In this document: positions 1 through 9,379 of the stretch, piece by piece
Layout: each line of letters starts with the position of its first letter
Position numbering within the stretch: the stretch's first letter is position 1
Assembly (NCBI RefSeq): GCF_036898095.1
Contig: NC_090739.1
Coordinates: 103,021,019-103,085,018, forward strand
DNA length: 64,000 nt
Direction: 5' to 3'
DNA from: Palaemon carinicauda
Lineage: Eukaryota; Arthropoda; Malacostraca; Decapoda; Palaemonidae
Made by a program: the position numbers and the translations under genes
Notes under the pieces: model-generated
Told to the model about the DNA's origin: nothing
Database searches by the model: none
Seen by the model: only the letters and a program-made list of their open reading frames with translations

Positions 1-44
1 TCCCTCCACGGCACAATCTGCTCAGACAACCACATGCCAACATC

Positions 45-1132
45 TTCCACAAAGCCGTAGCTTCGCTACGACTTCACGCCTGGAGACTATCCAGCATCCC
101 CTCGCTGAGAGAGGATTTTCGCAGCAAGTTGCTGTCAGGATGTCTGGACATCTGCGAAAGTCATCCGCAGCAGTCTACCAGGCAAAGTGGAAAGTCTTCT
201 GTGGTTGGTGTCGTGGAAGGGGTACAGTATCTTTCCACTCGATGCCACTATTCCAACAATAGTGGAGTTCCTCGTGTATTTGCGGGAAGAAATGCGCCTT
301 TCAGTCTCAGCAGTGAAAGGCTATCGCTCAGCCTTAAGTCTAGCTTTCAGGCTGAAAGGAATGGACATTTCTTCATCGGTAGAACTTTCTCTACTCATAC
401 GTAGTTATGAACTTCCTGCCCTCAGTCGGAAGTGAGACCTCCTCCATGGAACGTGGTTCGAGTTCTCAGGTCTCTTAAGAGACCTCCCTATGAACCATTA
501 CGCCAGGCATCAGATCGCTACCTAACCTTGAACACGGTGTTCCTGCTAGCTTTGGCTTCGGGCAAGCGTGTTAGCAAACTTCATGGTCTCTCGTTTGACA
601 TCGCCCATTCAAGGGGATGCGGGGAGGTAACGTTCAGCTTCCTCCCCGAGTTTATTGCTAAGACTCAGAAGAATCCTGGAGTAGCGGGTCCTCGGTTCGA
701 CTCCTTCCGGATTTCTAGTCTCCGTTCTGTAACAGATGACCCAGACCATCTCTTTCTATGCCCAGTAAGGAGTTTGAGGCTATACCTTGAAAGAACAGTT
801 GCAGTTTGTCCTCATGTGCCAGTATTATTCGTCAGCACAGAAGGACTAAGAGGAGGGTCACCAAGAATAACATCTATGCATGCATTCGTAGGGTAATTCA
901 TCTGGCCTTGAATCCAGATCCTCCTCCTTCATGTCGCCCTAGAGCACATGATGTCAGCGGCATAGCTACGTCCCTGGCCTTCAAAAGAAATTTTTCAGTG
1001 ACGCAGGTTCTTCTAGCTGGGGTGTGGAAGCGTCAGACAACCTTCACAGCCCACTACCTGCAAGATGTGACCCACAGGAGGTTCAATACGTTGTCTATTG
1101 GTCCTGTGGTGGCTGCACAACAGCTGGTTTAA
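45..1132 (+). pseudogene. tyrosine recombinase of E1, frameshifted and catalytically altered
   Basis: This encodes the YR that would join the circular DNA copy of a DIRS element to the genome. The reading moves through three frames (pieces near 187-435, 432-896 and 806-1132), so at least two frameshifts are present. The first catalytic Arg is visible in the ASGKRVSKLHG block. The HxxR box reads AHDVS instead of AHDVR, so the second Arg is lost. The nucleophile Tyr remains in TAHYLQDV. The gene ends with the family-typical GPVVAAQQLV and a stop at 1130-1132. Family membership follows from near-identity to the intact E2 copy. It is inactive as it stands. Confidence 0.85.
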
Positions 1133-1617
1133 AACCTCAAGCTCCTTATTAGACAAGTAGCAGAAGGTTAAGGGCATTGTTACCCGGTTTTAGTCTGCAT
1201 AAATGAAAAGGTTTCACTGGCCCTTATTCTTTTCTTCATCATCCCCTCTCTTGGGGAAAGCAGCATCCTGGGTTCTCTGCATAGCTGACCTCAAACCACT
1301 GCAGGTAAACCATGTTCCCTTGTGTTCCTAGTATTAAGTTAATACTGTCACGTCCCCATACCCTGACGATGTGGTATTGGGAAAGTCCTAGTCTACAAGT
1401 TTCCATCTAAAGAACTTCAGAACAACTTACTAGGACGAGTCACACTTCGTTATACCTTCACACACAGCTTGCGTAGGCCGCAGTCCTTGCATAGCAAGGT
1501 TCTAGTGAGGTGCAGGGACTCCTTATTTTTTGGGTGCTGACACACTCAAATAACGAGTCCCCGGGCAAAGCCAAAAAGCCAGTACTGATTGGGATGTCCA
1601 CCCTTCCTAATGGGTGA

Positions 1618-1813
1618 GTCACCCCTATTAAATAGCGTGGTTTGTATTTCAGCAAGCTACCCTCCCCTACCCCCGCTAACTAGCGGTGTGGGTAGTAAAC
1701 CCTCGTTAAATCTTAATGGCTCATCATTTCAGCTACGCCGAAAGTAATACCCCTATTAAATAGCTAAGGTTTGTATAGTTAGGAAAAATGCATATTATCT
1801 ACACATTTGTCAT
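1618..1813 (+). repeat. E1 truncated ICR and right inverted terminal repeat
   Basis: The half-ICR (about 1618-1651, with AATAGCGTGGTTTGTATT) is the reverse complement of the left end of this ITR subtype. It runs straight into the right ITR (about 1652-1813), which contains the GCTAACTAGCGG and TTTCAGCTACGCCGAAAG blocks found in every family A terminus. The part of the ICR that should match the right end is deleted. Confidence 0.75.
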
Positions 1814-3040
1814 GTTGCAGAGTGTGAAGACTGCAATCTATGAGGATGACCACCTGGCACCTTAGGCTATGTTAGGTGAGCATGGTTTATATGTATTGCA
1901 CCCCAGTTTTTCACTGTTTTCATCACCCAAAGTCCAGGTTTCTTATGACACACTTCAGCCATGTATTTTTCCCGCTGGTTTTTATGGGTGTGGTTTATAT
2001 ATATTGCCATTGCATCTCTGTCTTTCACTGTTTTCCCTACCCAAAGCCCAAGTTTCTCATGACACGCTTGAGCTTTGTATTTTTCTAGCTGGTTTTGATG
2101 CAATTTATGCTTGTCTATCATTCGATCATGGTGGACTACGCTTGTTCCTTCCAGAATGCAAACTTTCATCCTTTAATGTGAGAATTGATTCAAGCACAGC
2201 TAAAAGTCTGCTGTTACTTTGATTCTTGCTACCAAATAGCACGTGCTATCAGTGTTTCTTCAAGCTTAGCTTTAGGATTTTTTTTAAGTTTGGGACACTT
2301 ATTCCTATTTACAACACTGCTAGGCCTTTCGACTTGATCTAAAAGGAGAATGAACTTCAGCATCTTATGACATTGTCCTTGGGTCTGAACTCAAGTAGTC
2401 AGCTAATATGTCATCCTAAGTTAGACTTCCCTGATTGTCCAACTCCTTATGAGTTTGGAAAGAAAATGGTATTGATAGAAACAAGTTCTCCTACATGAAA
2501 TGCAGACTGTATTCCTCCCATGTTCGATGCTCACAATCTCGAGCAATATGTCTCGAGCGTGCGTCACGTGTACAACCTTCTCCGACTAGATTGGAAAACC
2601 TTGCGTTGCCAGACATTAGGTACTCAGCAGGATCCTGATATGTGCATACAATAGCCCACTCTCAACAGTGCGCTCACACTAGCACACTTATCATCTATTC
2701 TTTATATCCTGAATGATTGATCGCAATTACAGGCTCGCATTCAATTATTGAAAAACCAGTGATACAGTAATGACAGAAGCACACTCATTTGAAGCACCCT
2801 CCTTGCCTGACAGACAGAGGGGAGTTGATAAAGAAACTTGTAAGGGTGCAACTTCCACGCACATTCAGCCCATATTATGACACTTACAGAATAGAGGTAA
2901 ACTACTACTACTGCATAGGGGTCATCTGTTTGTTCCTCATAAGTTAACTCTGTCGCAGGCATGTTGTGAGTTCACTTCATACACGCTGCCTGGTGGAAGA
3001 AAATGGCTACTGCCCTTCTTTTTCCCCTAATCAATCAATC
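1814..3040. other. non-coding spacer between E1 and the 30-bp minisatellite
   Basis: I see no convincing gene. Short open frames on both strands at 1867-2222 come from a two-copy repeat and overlap each other in several frames. The rest (2222-3040) is unremarkable mixed-composition DNA. Confidence 0.6.
1878..2102 (+). repeat. two-copy direct repeat, unit about 112 bp
   Basis: Two diverged tandem copies begin at TGGTTTATATGTATTGC (about 1881) and TGGTTTATATATATTGCC (about 1993). They share TTTCACTGTTTTC, CCCAAAG and the TTTCT(T/C)ATGACAC block near their ends. The divergence suggests an old duplication. Confidence 0.7.
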
Positions 3041-3441
3041 ATGCATCCTATCACCTGCTAGCGATTGATAGTGCACCCTCTTGCCTTTTTATGATTGATC
3101 GCACACTCTCTCGCCTGCTTGCAATTGATCGCACGCCCTCTCACCTGCTTGCGATTGATCGCACACCCTCTCACCTGCTTGCGATTGATCGCACACCCTC
3201 TCACCCGCTTGCGATAGATCGCACACCCTCTCACCTGCTTGGGATCGATCGCACACCCTCTCACCTGCTTGGGATTGATTGCACACCCTCTCACCTGCTT
3301 ATTATAGATTGCACACCCTCTCGCCTGCTTGGGATAGATTGCACACCCTCTCACTTAGTTGCAATCATTTGCACAACCTCTCACCTCCTTGCAGTCATTC
3401 GCACACCCTCTCACCTGCTTGCAATCATTCGCACACACTCG
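3041..3441 (+). repeat. minisatellite, exact 30-bp period, about 13 copies
   Basis: The consensus reads roughly TTGCGATTGATCGCACACCC followed by TCTCACCTGC. Copies keep strict 30-bp register through 3061-3420 and decay at both ends. The core CGATTGATCG is nearly palindromic. Because 30 is divisible by three, several frames on both strands stay open as 10-residue repeats; I treat these as by-products of the repeat and not as genes. E2 is inserted about 65 bp downstream. Confidence 0.95.
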
Positions 3442-3504
3442 CAAGCTTGTCTAAAATGTTCTTCTATGGGAGCACTTCTACTAGAGTTTTCATTTTATTT
3501 TTGG

Positions 3505-3693
3505 TTTGTTCCGTAACCGAAATACAAACCACGCTATTTACATTGGGTTTACCTTTCGGCGTAGCTGAAATGACGATCCAATAGTTTTTAACGAGGGTTA
3601 ACTACCCCTGCGCTAGTTAGCGGGGATAGGGGAAGGGATAGCTTGCTACCCCTCCCCCCCACACACCGGTGATTTGCTTCACTTCACTTCACT
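3505..3693 (+). repeat. E2 left inverted terminal repeat
   Basis: About 185 bp match the reverse complement of 15559-15730, including CTTTCGGCGTAGCTGAAATGA, GTTAACTACCCC, the GCGCTAGTTAGCG block and a C-rich run before CACCGGTGA. The outermost 40 bp (TTCCGTAACC...CACGCTATTTAC) instead match the internal ICR at 15411-15455, as expected for a DIRS left end. In DIRS elements the left terminal region normally carries the promoter; this is family knowledge and is not shown here. Confidence 0.88.
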
Positions 3694-3813
3694 TTTGGCT
3701 CCGGCGATGAACAGACATGTCTGTCCATCGTCCTCGTTGACAGCCTTAATCTTTTTCTGCTTTTTCTTTCAGTTTGTGTGTGTGTTTAGAAGTTGACCAC
3801 CTTTATTGTTCGC

Positions 3814-4800
3814 TATGCGCAAGTGCCTGGAATTGCCGGCCGCCCTTGTGGTACTTTTATGTCGGCCGTGGACACTGATCCTCACACCCTTTGCCCACAG
3901 TGTCGAGGCCGACGGTGTGATCAGGAGAATACGTGTAGTGAGTGCAGGGAGTGGTCTGCCTCCCATTGGGAGAGTTTTGGCCGTCGGCGTAAGAAGAAGT
4001 CCAAGAGAGACCGTTCTCCTTCCGGGGTTGCCTTGAAGGAGGAAGGTTCTCGGGACTCTTCTTTCGCCGCCCAAACCTCTTCCGAAGCTCCCCCTCGTTC
4101 GGCTCCTAAGGAGAGTCGGCCGAGTGGGAGTGCAGGCCCTAGTTCTGTTTCCCGACCTTGGATTGGGGGAGAGGGCGTCGCCTCCCATGCCGAGTGGTAG
4201 TGCAGGCCCTAGTTCTGTTTCCCGACCTTGGATTGTAGGAGAGGGCGTCGCCTCCCATAGCGGGGCGGTTCCTCCTCCTCCTCCGGGGGAGGTTATTGAT
4301 GAATCTTTGTCTAACCCTGATATTTTTCAGATTTGGGCTTCCCTGGGGCTTAAGGGCCTGCCCTCCAGGGTAGCCCTGATTGACCTTGTCCAGTTAGGGG
4401 CCGCTGTTAAGCAGTCGCCGGTGATAGCAGAGGTAGACCCTCTGTCTATCGTCGACGTCGTGGTGACAGAGGCTTCCGACGGGGCGTCTTAATCCTCTGC
4501 AGTTGTGGATGTTGGTGCTGACGGCTTTCCTCCCCCTTCCGTACATCCTTCGAAGGGGGAAGGGAGTCCCGCGGGCTCTTCTGCTGTCCAGCCTCCCTCT
4601 AAGGGGAGTGCTTTGACTGAGACTCCCCTTCGGGGGACTGATGGTCCTGACGATCTTCCTCGTGGCCGCCTTCGCCGTAAGGCTCACCGTCCGTTGCGTA
4701 GCAAGGGCCTCCCGTCTCCTTATAAGGGTGTTAAGAGGCGTCTTTTTGGATCTTCTCCTTATTCCTCCGAAGGGGACTCTCCTCGCCGTAAACAACCTGC
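3814..4800 (+). pseudogene. gag of E2, N-terminal part
   Basis: The start ATG-CGC-AA is shared with E3 (20228) and E5 (45381). The N-terminus carries a Cys-rich putative zinc-binding motif (DPHTLCPQCRGRRC, then CSECREW), followed by a basic Ser/Arg-rich stretch and the conserved block IFQIWASLGLKGLPSRVAL. A small deletion near 3830 relative to E3 puts the start out of frame with the motif. A 70-bp duplication at 4120 moves the frame again. A stop at 4490 follows the DGAS block. The ORF is then cut by the LINE near 4800 and resumes near 9380. A polypyrimidine-CAG sequence (3751-3772) lies just upstream and resembles a splice acceptor. Gag would coat the RNA template. Confidence 0.8.
4120..4259 (+). 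repeat. 70-bp tandem duplication in E2 gag
   Basis: CCGAGTGGGAGTGCAGGCCC at 4120 is repeated as CCGAGTGGTAGTGCAGGCCC at 4190, with only a few differences. Seventy is not a multiple of three, so the second copy is read in the next frame and the ORF that enters the duplication ends at 4200. Confidence 0.9.
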
Positions 4801-4809
4801 AGCTCCAGC

Positions 4810-5591
4810 TTTAGCTGGAGAGTGTGCACTTGGAGCCAGGTGTTCAAATTGCAGCTCAAATCACAAATCCACAGACAAGAGCTGCGAGCTATATAAGTTG
4901 GAGGAAGCTGCCCTCAACAAATCAAACTTAGAACATATAAGTGTGACCCATGCCAAAAGACTATTAAATAAATCAAATACATATGCTAAGGCATTAAAAT
5001 CAAACCAACCTAGCGCTGCCAATAGCTCAAAAAAAGTATACTATCTGACAAAATGTCAAATAACGAGGTAACCATATTACCTCTTGAGGCTTTATCACGG
5101 TGTATTAACACTAGGTCATTGCCCATTGCTGTACAGCCTTCAGCCGCCGTTACATAAAATAATACAAACCTCTCTCAGGCCATGTCCTTGCCTGATCTGA
5201 TGGAGGTTCCACTTAAGACTAACTTACCTGATGCACCTGTTGTGGGAAAGGTGCAAAAACCTCGAATGCCACCATCTATTAATCGTAAAAGAGAGAGACC
5301 TCCATCTCTCCACCCTCCATTAGAAACGTTAAGGTTATGACATCAAATAAATTTGAAGTTTTGTCTGTTGAGGTTTCTAATGAACCAGAAGATGAACTGA
5401 ATAAATCAGAAATTCAAGTTGAGGTCCACCATCCACCTCAACAAATAGATAAAAAGAATACAAAGAAAAACACAAATGTAAAACCCAACATAACAAGACC
5501 ACCTCTGAAGAAACCTACTGGTAATAATGTTAAATTAAAAACTGCTAATGGGAAGACCTCATCCAAGATGTCTTCCAGAAATAATCCATAG
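4810..5591 (+). pseudogene. LINE ORF1 (gag-like), C-terminal part
   Basis: A CCHC knuckle, CSNCSSNHKSTDKSC (CX2CX3HX6C), at about 4848-4892 is followed by a Lys/Asn-rich tail. ORF1 proteins of I/Jockey/R1 LINEs carry such knuckles and bind the element RNA. The N-terminus is missing through truncation. The frame from the knuckle ends at 5069-5071, and a second open stretch in another frame (5337-5591) ends just before ORF2. The tail is rich in Lys, Asn and Pro without recognisable domains. Confidence 0.7.
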
Positions 5592-5605
5592 TTTTCTCCT
5601 CCATT

Positions 5606-8600
5606 TTGCAATGGAACTGTCAGGGTTTGAGGGCGAAATATGAAGAACTTAAGCTCCTAATTCATGAGCATTCCCCCATAATTGTATGTCTACAGGAAAG
5701 TATGCTTGATTCTAACACTCCTAGTCCTCGAGAGTATGTTAGCTATAGAACACCATATAATCAACAAACAGGGAGCCATGGCGGAAGTCTCATGTACATT
5801 CGTCGAGATATTCCCCAAATACCTATGTCTATACGTACAACCCTGCAGGCAGTTGTTGTACAAATTGATATAGGGAGAAAATATACAATATGCTCTCTGT
5901 ATTTACCCCCAAATGATAATATTTTATATGATGATTTAGCAGAAGTCATTCAACAACTCCCTCAACCTTTTCTCTTACTGGGAGATATGAATGGTAGACA
6001 TCCTTTATGGGGTGATGTTTTGGCCAACACAAGGGGCAATATTATCTCATCAATTGTGGAGAATGAGGATGTGGGACTCCTTAATACAGGAGAGCTCACA
6101 CACTTCTATGTTCAGACAGGTACCTTGTCATGCATTGACCTTTCAATTGCAAGCTCTAACTGCCTTCTTGATTTTGATTGGAGGACATTAGATGATTGGC
6201 ATACTAGTGATCATGCACCAATCATTATAAACACCAACAATGGTCCACCTTTACAGAGATCGCCACGATGGAATCTTGACAAGACGGACTGGGAAAAATT
6301 TCGTGAGCTAAGCGCAATTGAGGGGGATGCTGAACAGGTTGAAAATATTGATGATGCCATAGACTTACTGAATGGAACTCTCCATACAGCAGGAGTCAAT
6401 TCAATTCCCAAAACAACAGGGATATTCAAACGACGACCAGTCCCGTGGTGGTCTTCAGAACTAACTGCCCTCCACAGAGCCACAAGAAGATCTCTTAACA
6501 CGATTGCGTAGACTCCGAACTGATGAGAATGTAATTATGTACAAGAAATGTAGAGCACAGTTCCGTCGTGCCATGAAAGAAGCAAGGCGCCAGTCATGGA
6601 TGTCTTTTGTTTCCTCCATTAACAGTAGAACACCACCATCTGCTGTGTGGAGGAAAGTAAAAAAGATAGCTGGCAAGTTCACCCCCAACCCACCACCAGT
6701 GTTGAAGGTGAATGGTCAGTATGTAACTGAAGCAAATGATGTTAGCAATGCCCCGGCTAGTCATTTTTCAAATGTATCCAGCAAGTGTGTAGGAGCTCCT
6801 GGTCACCAGTATAGGAGCATTGAAGAAAAGAAAATTTTAAATTTTGCAACAAGAAAGGAAGAGTCTTGTAATTCTCCTTTCTTTGAAAGAGAATTTGATT
6901 CCGCACTTGCTTATTGCAATGATACAGCCCCTGGACCTGATGGAATTCCATATGCAATGATTAAACATGTACATTTTAATACAAAGATATTTATTTTAAG
7001 CATTATTAATAGAATATGGCATGATCATAGTTACCTAAGTGTTTTGGAACTAGCCATTATTTTAGCCTTTTTAAAACCCGGTAAAGACAAGTTTTTAGCA
7101 GCAAACTATCGTCCTATTGCATTGACATCTTGTTTATGTAAAATCATGGAGAAGATGGTCAATGCAAGGCTGATATGGTACCTTGAAAAGAAAGGTATTT
7201 TATCACCGATTCAATGTGGATTCAGAAAAATGCACTCAACGACTGATGTGTTGATACGACTTGAGTCTTCTATTTGTGAAGCCTTTGCTTCCAAACAGCA
7301 CCATGTTACAGTATTTTTTTGACCTTGAAAAGGCATATGATACCACATGGAGATATGGTATACTTAAAACCATTCATGAATTGGGATTGAGAGGAGAGCT
7401 GCCACTATTTATTCAGGCATTTCTTTCACATAGAGTTTTTCAAGTGAGAGTTGGGGAAGCTCTATCAGAGAGTAAGTGCCAGGAAAGAGGAGTTCCTCAG
7501 GGTAGTGTGCTGAGTGTAACCCTTTTTGCACTAGCAATTAATGGGATATCCTCAGCAATTCCCCGGGATGTTCTCTCAACATTATTTGTGGATGATCTCT
7601 CCATATCATTTGCTGGAGCCAGAATGGCAACGGTTGAGAGAAAACTACAGCTCTTAATTGACAAAATTATCCAGTGGGCCGATATGAATGGATTTAAGTT
7701 CTCGACAAGTAAAACTACTATTGTACATTTCTGTCATATCTGGGGAGCACATCCAGACCCGGATATATACATTAAAGGTCAACGGATCCCATGTGTATCG
7801 GAAACCAAATTTTTAGGTTTGATATTTGACTGTAGACTTACATGGGTTTCTCACCTAAAAGCGCTAAAAGCTAAATGTGTTGAAGCTCTGAATATTTTAA
7901 AAGTATTGTCCCATACATCATGGGGGCAGACCGCAATACTATTTTAAAATTATACAAGTCCTTGATTTTTTCCAAATTAGTTATGGTTGTGAAGTATACT
8001 CTTCAGCCACCCCAAGCCGGTTGAAAATATTAGATTCAATACATCATGCAGGTATTAGATTGTCCACGGGAGCATTCAGAACATCACCTATCCCAAGTCT
8101 CCTTGTTGATGCTGGAGAGTTACCACTAGACCTTTACCGGATGTCTTCTATTCTTCGGTATTGGTTTAGATTGCAAAGACTCCCTAATTCTTTAGCCTTC
8201 CAGACTGCAAGCCTTGTAAGGTACCCAACATACTTTGAAATGCACCCAAAATCTCCTCAACCCTATGGCTTTCGGGTGAAACAATTATTAAACAGTCTGG
8301 ATATAATTAGATGTAAGGTACTTCCATTCAAGGTATCATCAACGCCTCCATGGAAATTACCAGAGATATCTTTTTGTAAATATTTTATAGGAGATAAGAA
8401 GAATATGTCAGACCTAGAAGCCAGGTCTCTTTTTAATGAACATGTTAAAGAACATAGAGGATCAACTTTTATCTATACTGATGGCTCCAAATCTGATGCT
8501 GGCGTTGGATTTGGGGTACATAGTAATGGTTTTAATTGTAGAGGTGCACTTCCTCTGACCGCTTCCATATTTACTGCCGAACTGTATGGCATATTAACCG

Positions 8601-9281
8601 CTATTGAGAAAATAGCATTGGAGAAGGAGGGTAATTTTACAATTTTTAGTGATGCAAGGAGTGTCCTTCAAGCTATAGAAGTTTTTAATTCTAATAACCC
8701 TCTAGTTTTAAAGATTTTAGAATGGCTTTTTATTATTGGACGGAGAGGTATAACAGTTCAATTTTGTTGGGTTCCAGCACATGTAGGTGTGTGTGGGAAT
8801 GAGAAGGCAGATTCACTGGCTAAGAATGCTGCCAAGAAGGTATCCCATTGCCTGTAATGATTTCTTACCTGACATCAAGAAATTGGTTTGCAATAAATGG
8901 CAACAGCAATGGGATAGCCTAGATGGGAATAAAATGCGAGAAGTAACAAATGTCATATCTCCTTGGAGGTATAATATGATGCCCCGAAAATGGGAGACGT
9001 CTCTTTGTCGTCTCCGTATTGGTCACACTCGGTTGACACATGAGTTTCTGCTGAAGGGCCAACAGCAACCGTATTGTGACGACTGTTTAGTACCTTTAAC
9101 AGTGAGGCATTTGTTGACCGAATGCCCCAATTATAACAACTTAAGGAATAGATATTTGTTTGAGGCTCGAGGTGAGGGTGGCAGGTTCATCCTTGCCAAA
9201 ATTCTTGGAAATGATGTGTCCTACCATGCAAGTGGCATTTTTAGATTTATTTCAGAAGCAGGTCTTCTGAAAAATATTTAA
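5606..9281 (+). pseudogene. LINE ORF2: endonuclease-RT-RNase H-CCHC, frameshifted
   Basis: The endonuclease (5606-6250) shows MQWNCQGL, CLQES, LLGDMNGRHPLWG and the SDHAPI catalytic box. The RT (about 6900-7900) shows DGIPYAMIKH, YFDLEKAYDTTWR, GVPQGSVLS and the FVDD active site (about 7588-7599). The RNase H (about 8468-8850) shows YTDGSK, TAELYGI, FSDA and WVPAHVGVCGNEKAD, with the D-E-D-D residues present. A C-terminal CDDCLVPLTVRHLLTECP finger lies near 9080-9130. Reading crosses frames at about 6500, 7315 (a T7 run just before the DLEKAY box), 7930-8020 and 8850, so at least four frameshifts. It would catalyse target-primed reverse transcription; this copy cannot. Confidence 0.88.
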
Positions 9282-9379
9282 CTTTTATGATTTTAATTGA
9301 ATACTCTTTTATTTTTTATTTTAGTTTATTTTTTATTTTTGTATACATAAATTAAATGATACCGGCGTCAATGACCTCA

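Larger units (their letters stand above)
1..1813 (+). mobile_element. DIRS-like retrotransposon E1, 3' part (family A)
   Basis: The window opens inside a DIRS-type element. The sequence aligns by eye with 13840-15767 of E2: end of the RNase H-YR spacer, YR domain, 3' untranslated region and right terminus. The right end is the family terminus ...TTTGTCAT at 1807-1813. Its ITR subtype carries CCCCTATTAAATAGC, shared with E3 and E5, rather than the AATGTAAATAGC version of E2 and E4. Compared with E2 and E3, roughly 130 bp between the first half of the ICR and the right ITR are missing (junction near 1651). The 5' part lies outside the window, so full length is unknown. Confidence 0.85.
4801..9357 (+). 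mobile_element. I-superfamily LINE (Nimb/I-like), 5'-truncated, nested in E2 gag
   Basis: This is a non-LTR retrotransposon of about 4.55 kb with the C-terminal end of ORF1 (zinc knuckle), then ORF2 with apurinic-type endonuclease, RT, RNase H and a terminal CCHC finger. An RNase H downstream of the RT is typical of the I group. The 3' end is T/A-rich with no long poly(A) (about 9290-9357). The 5' end falls inside ORF1, consistent with 5' truncation on insertion. DIRS gag sequence is recognisable up to about 4790 and again from about 9400, which fixes the insertion. I could not identify a clean target-site duplication, so both borders are uncertain by about 20 bp. Confidence 0.85.

Noticed and set aside
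3041..3441. CRISPR-like array of regular repeats
   Set aside because: Units are contiguous with no unique spacers, and the surroundings are eukaryotic retroelements without cas genes.
3058..3516. Long repetitive ORFs on both strands over the 30-bp minisatellite
   Set aside because: The repeat unit is a multiple of three and lacks stops in several frames, so open frames arise automatically; no start context or conservation supports a protein.
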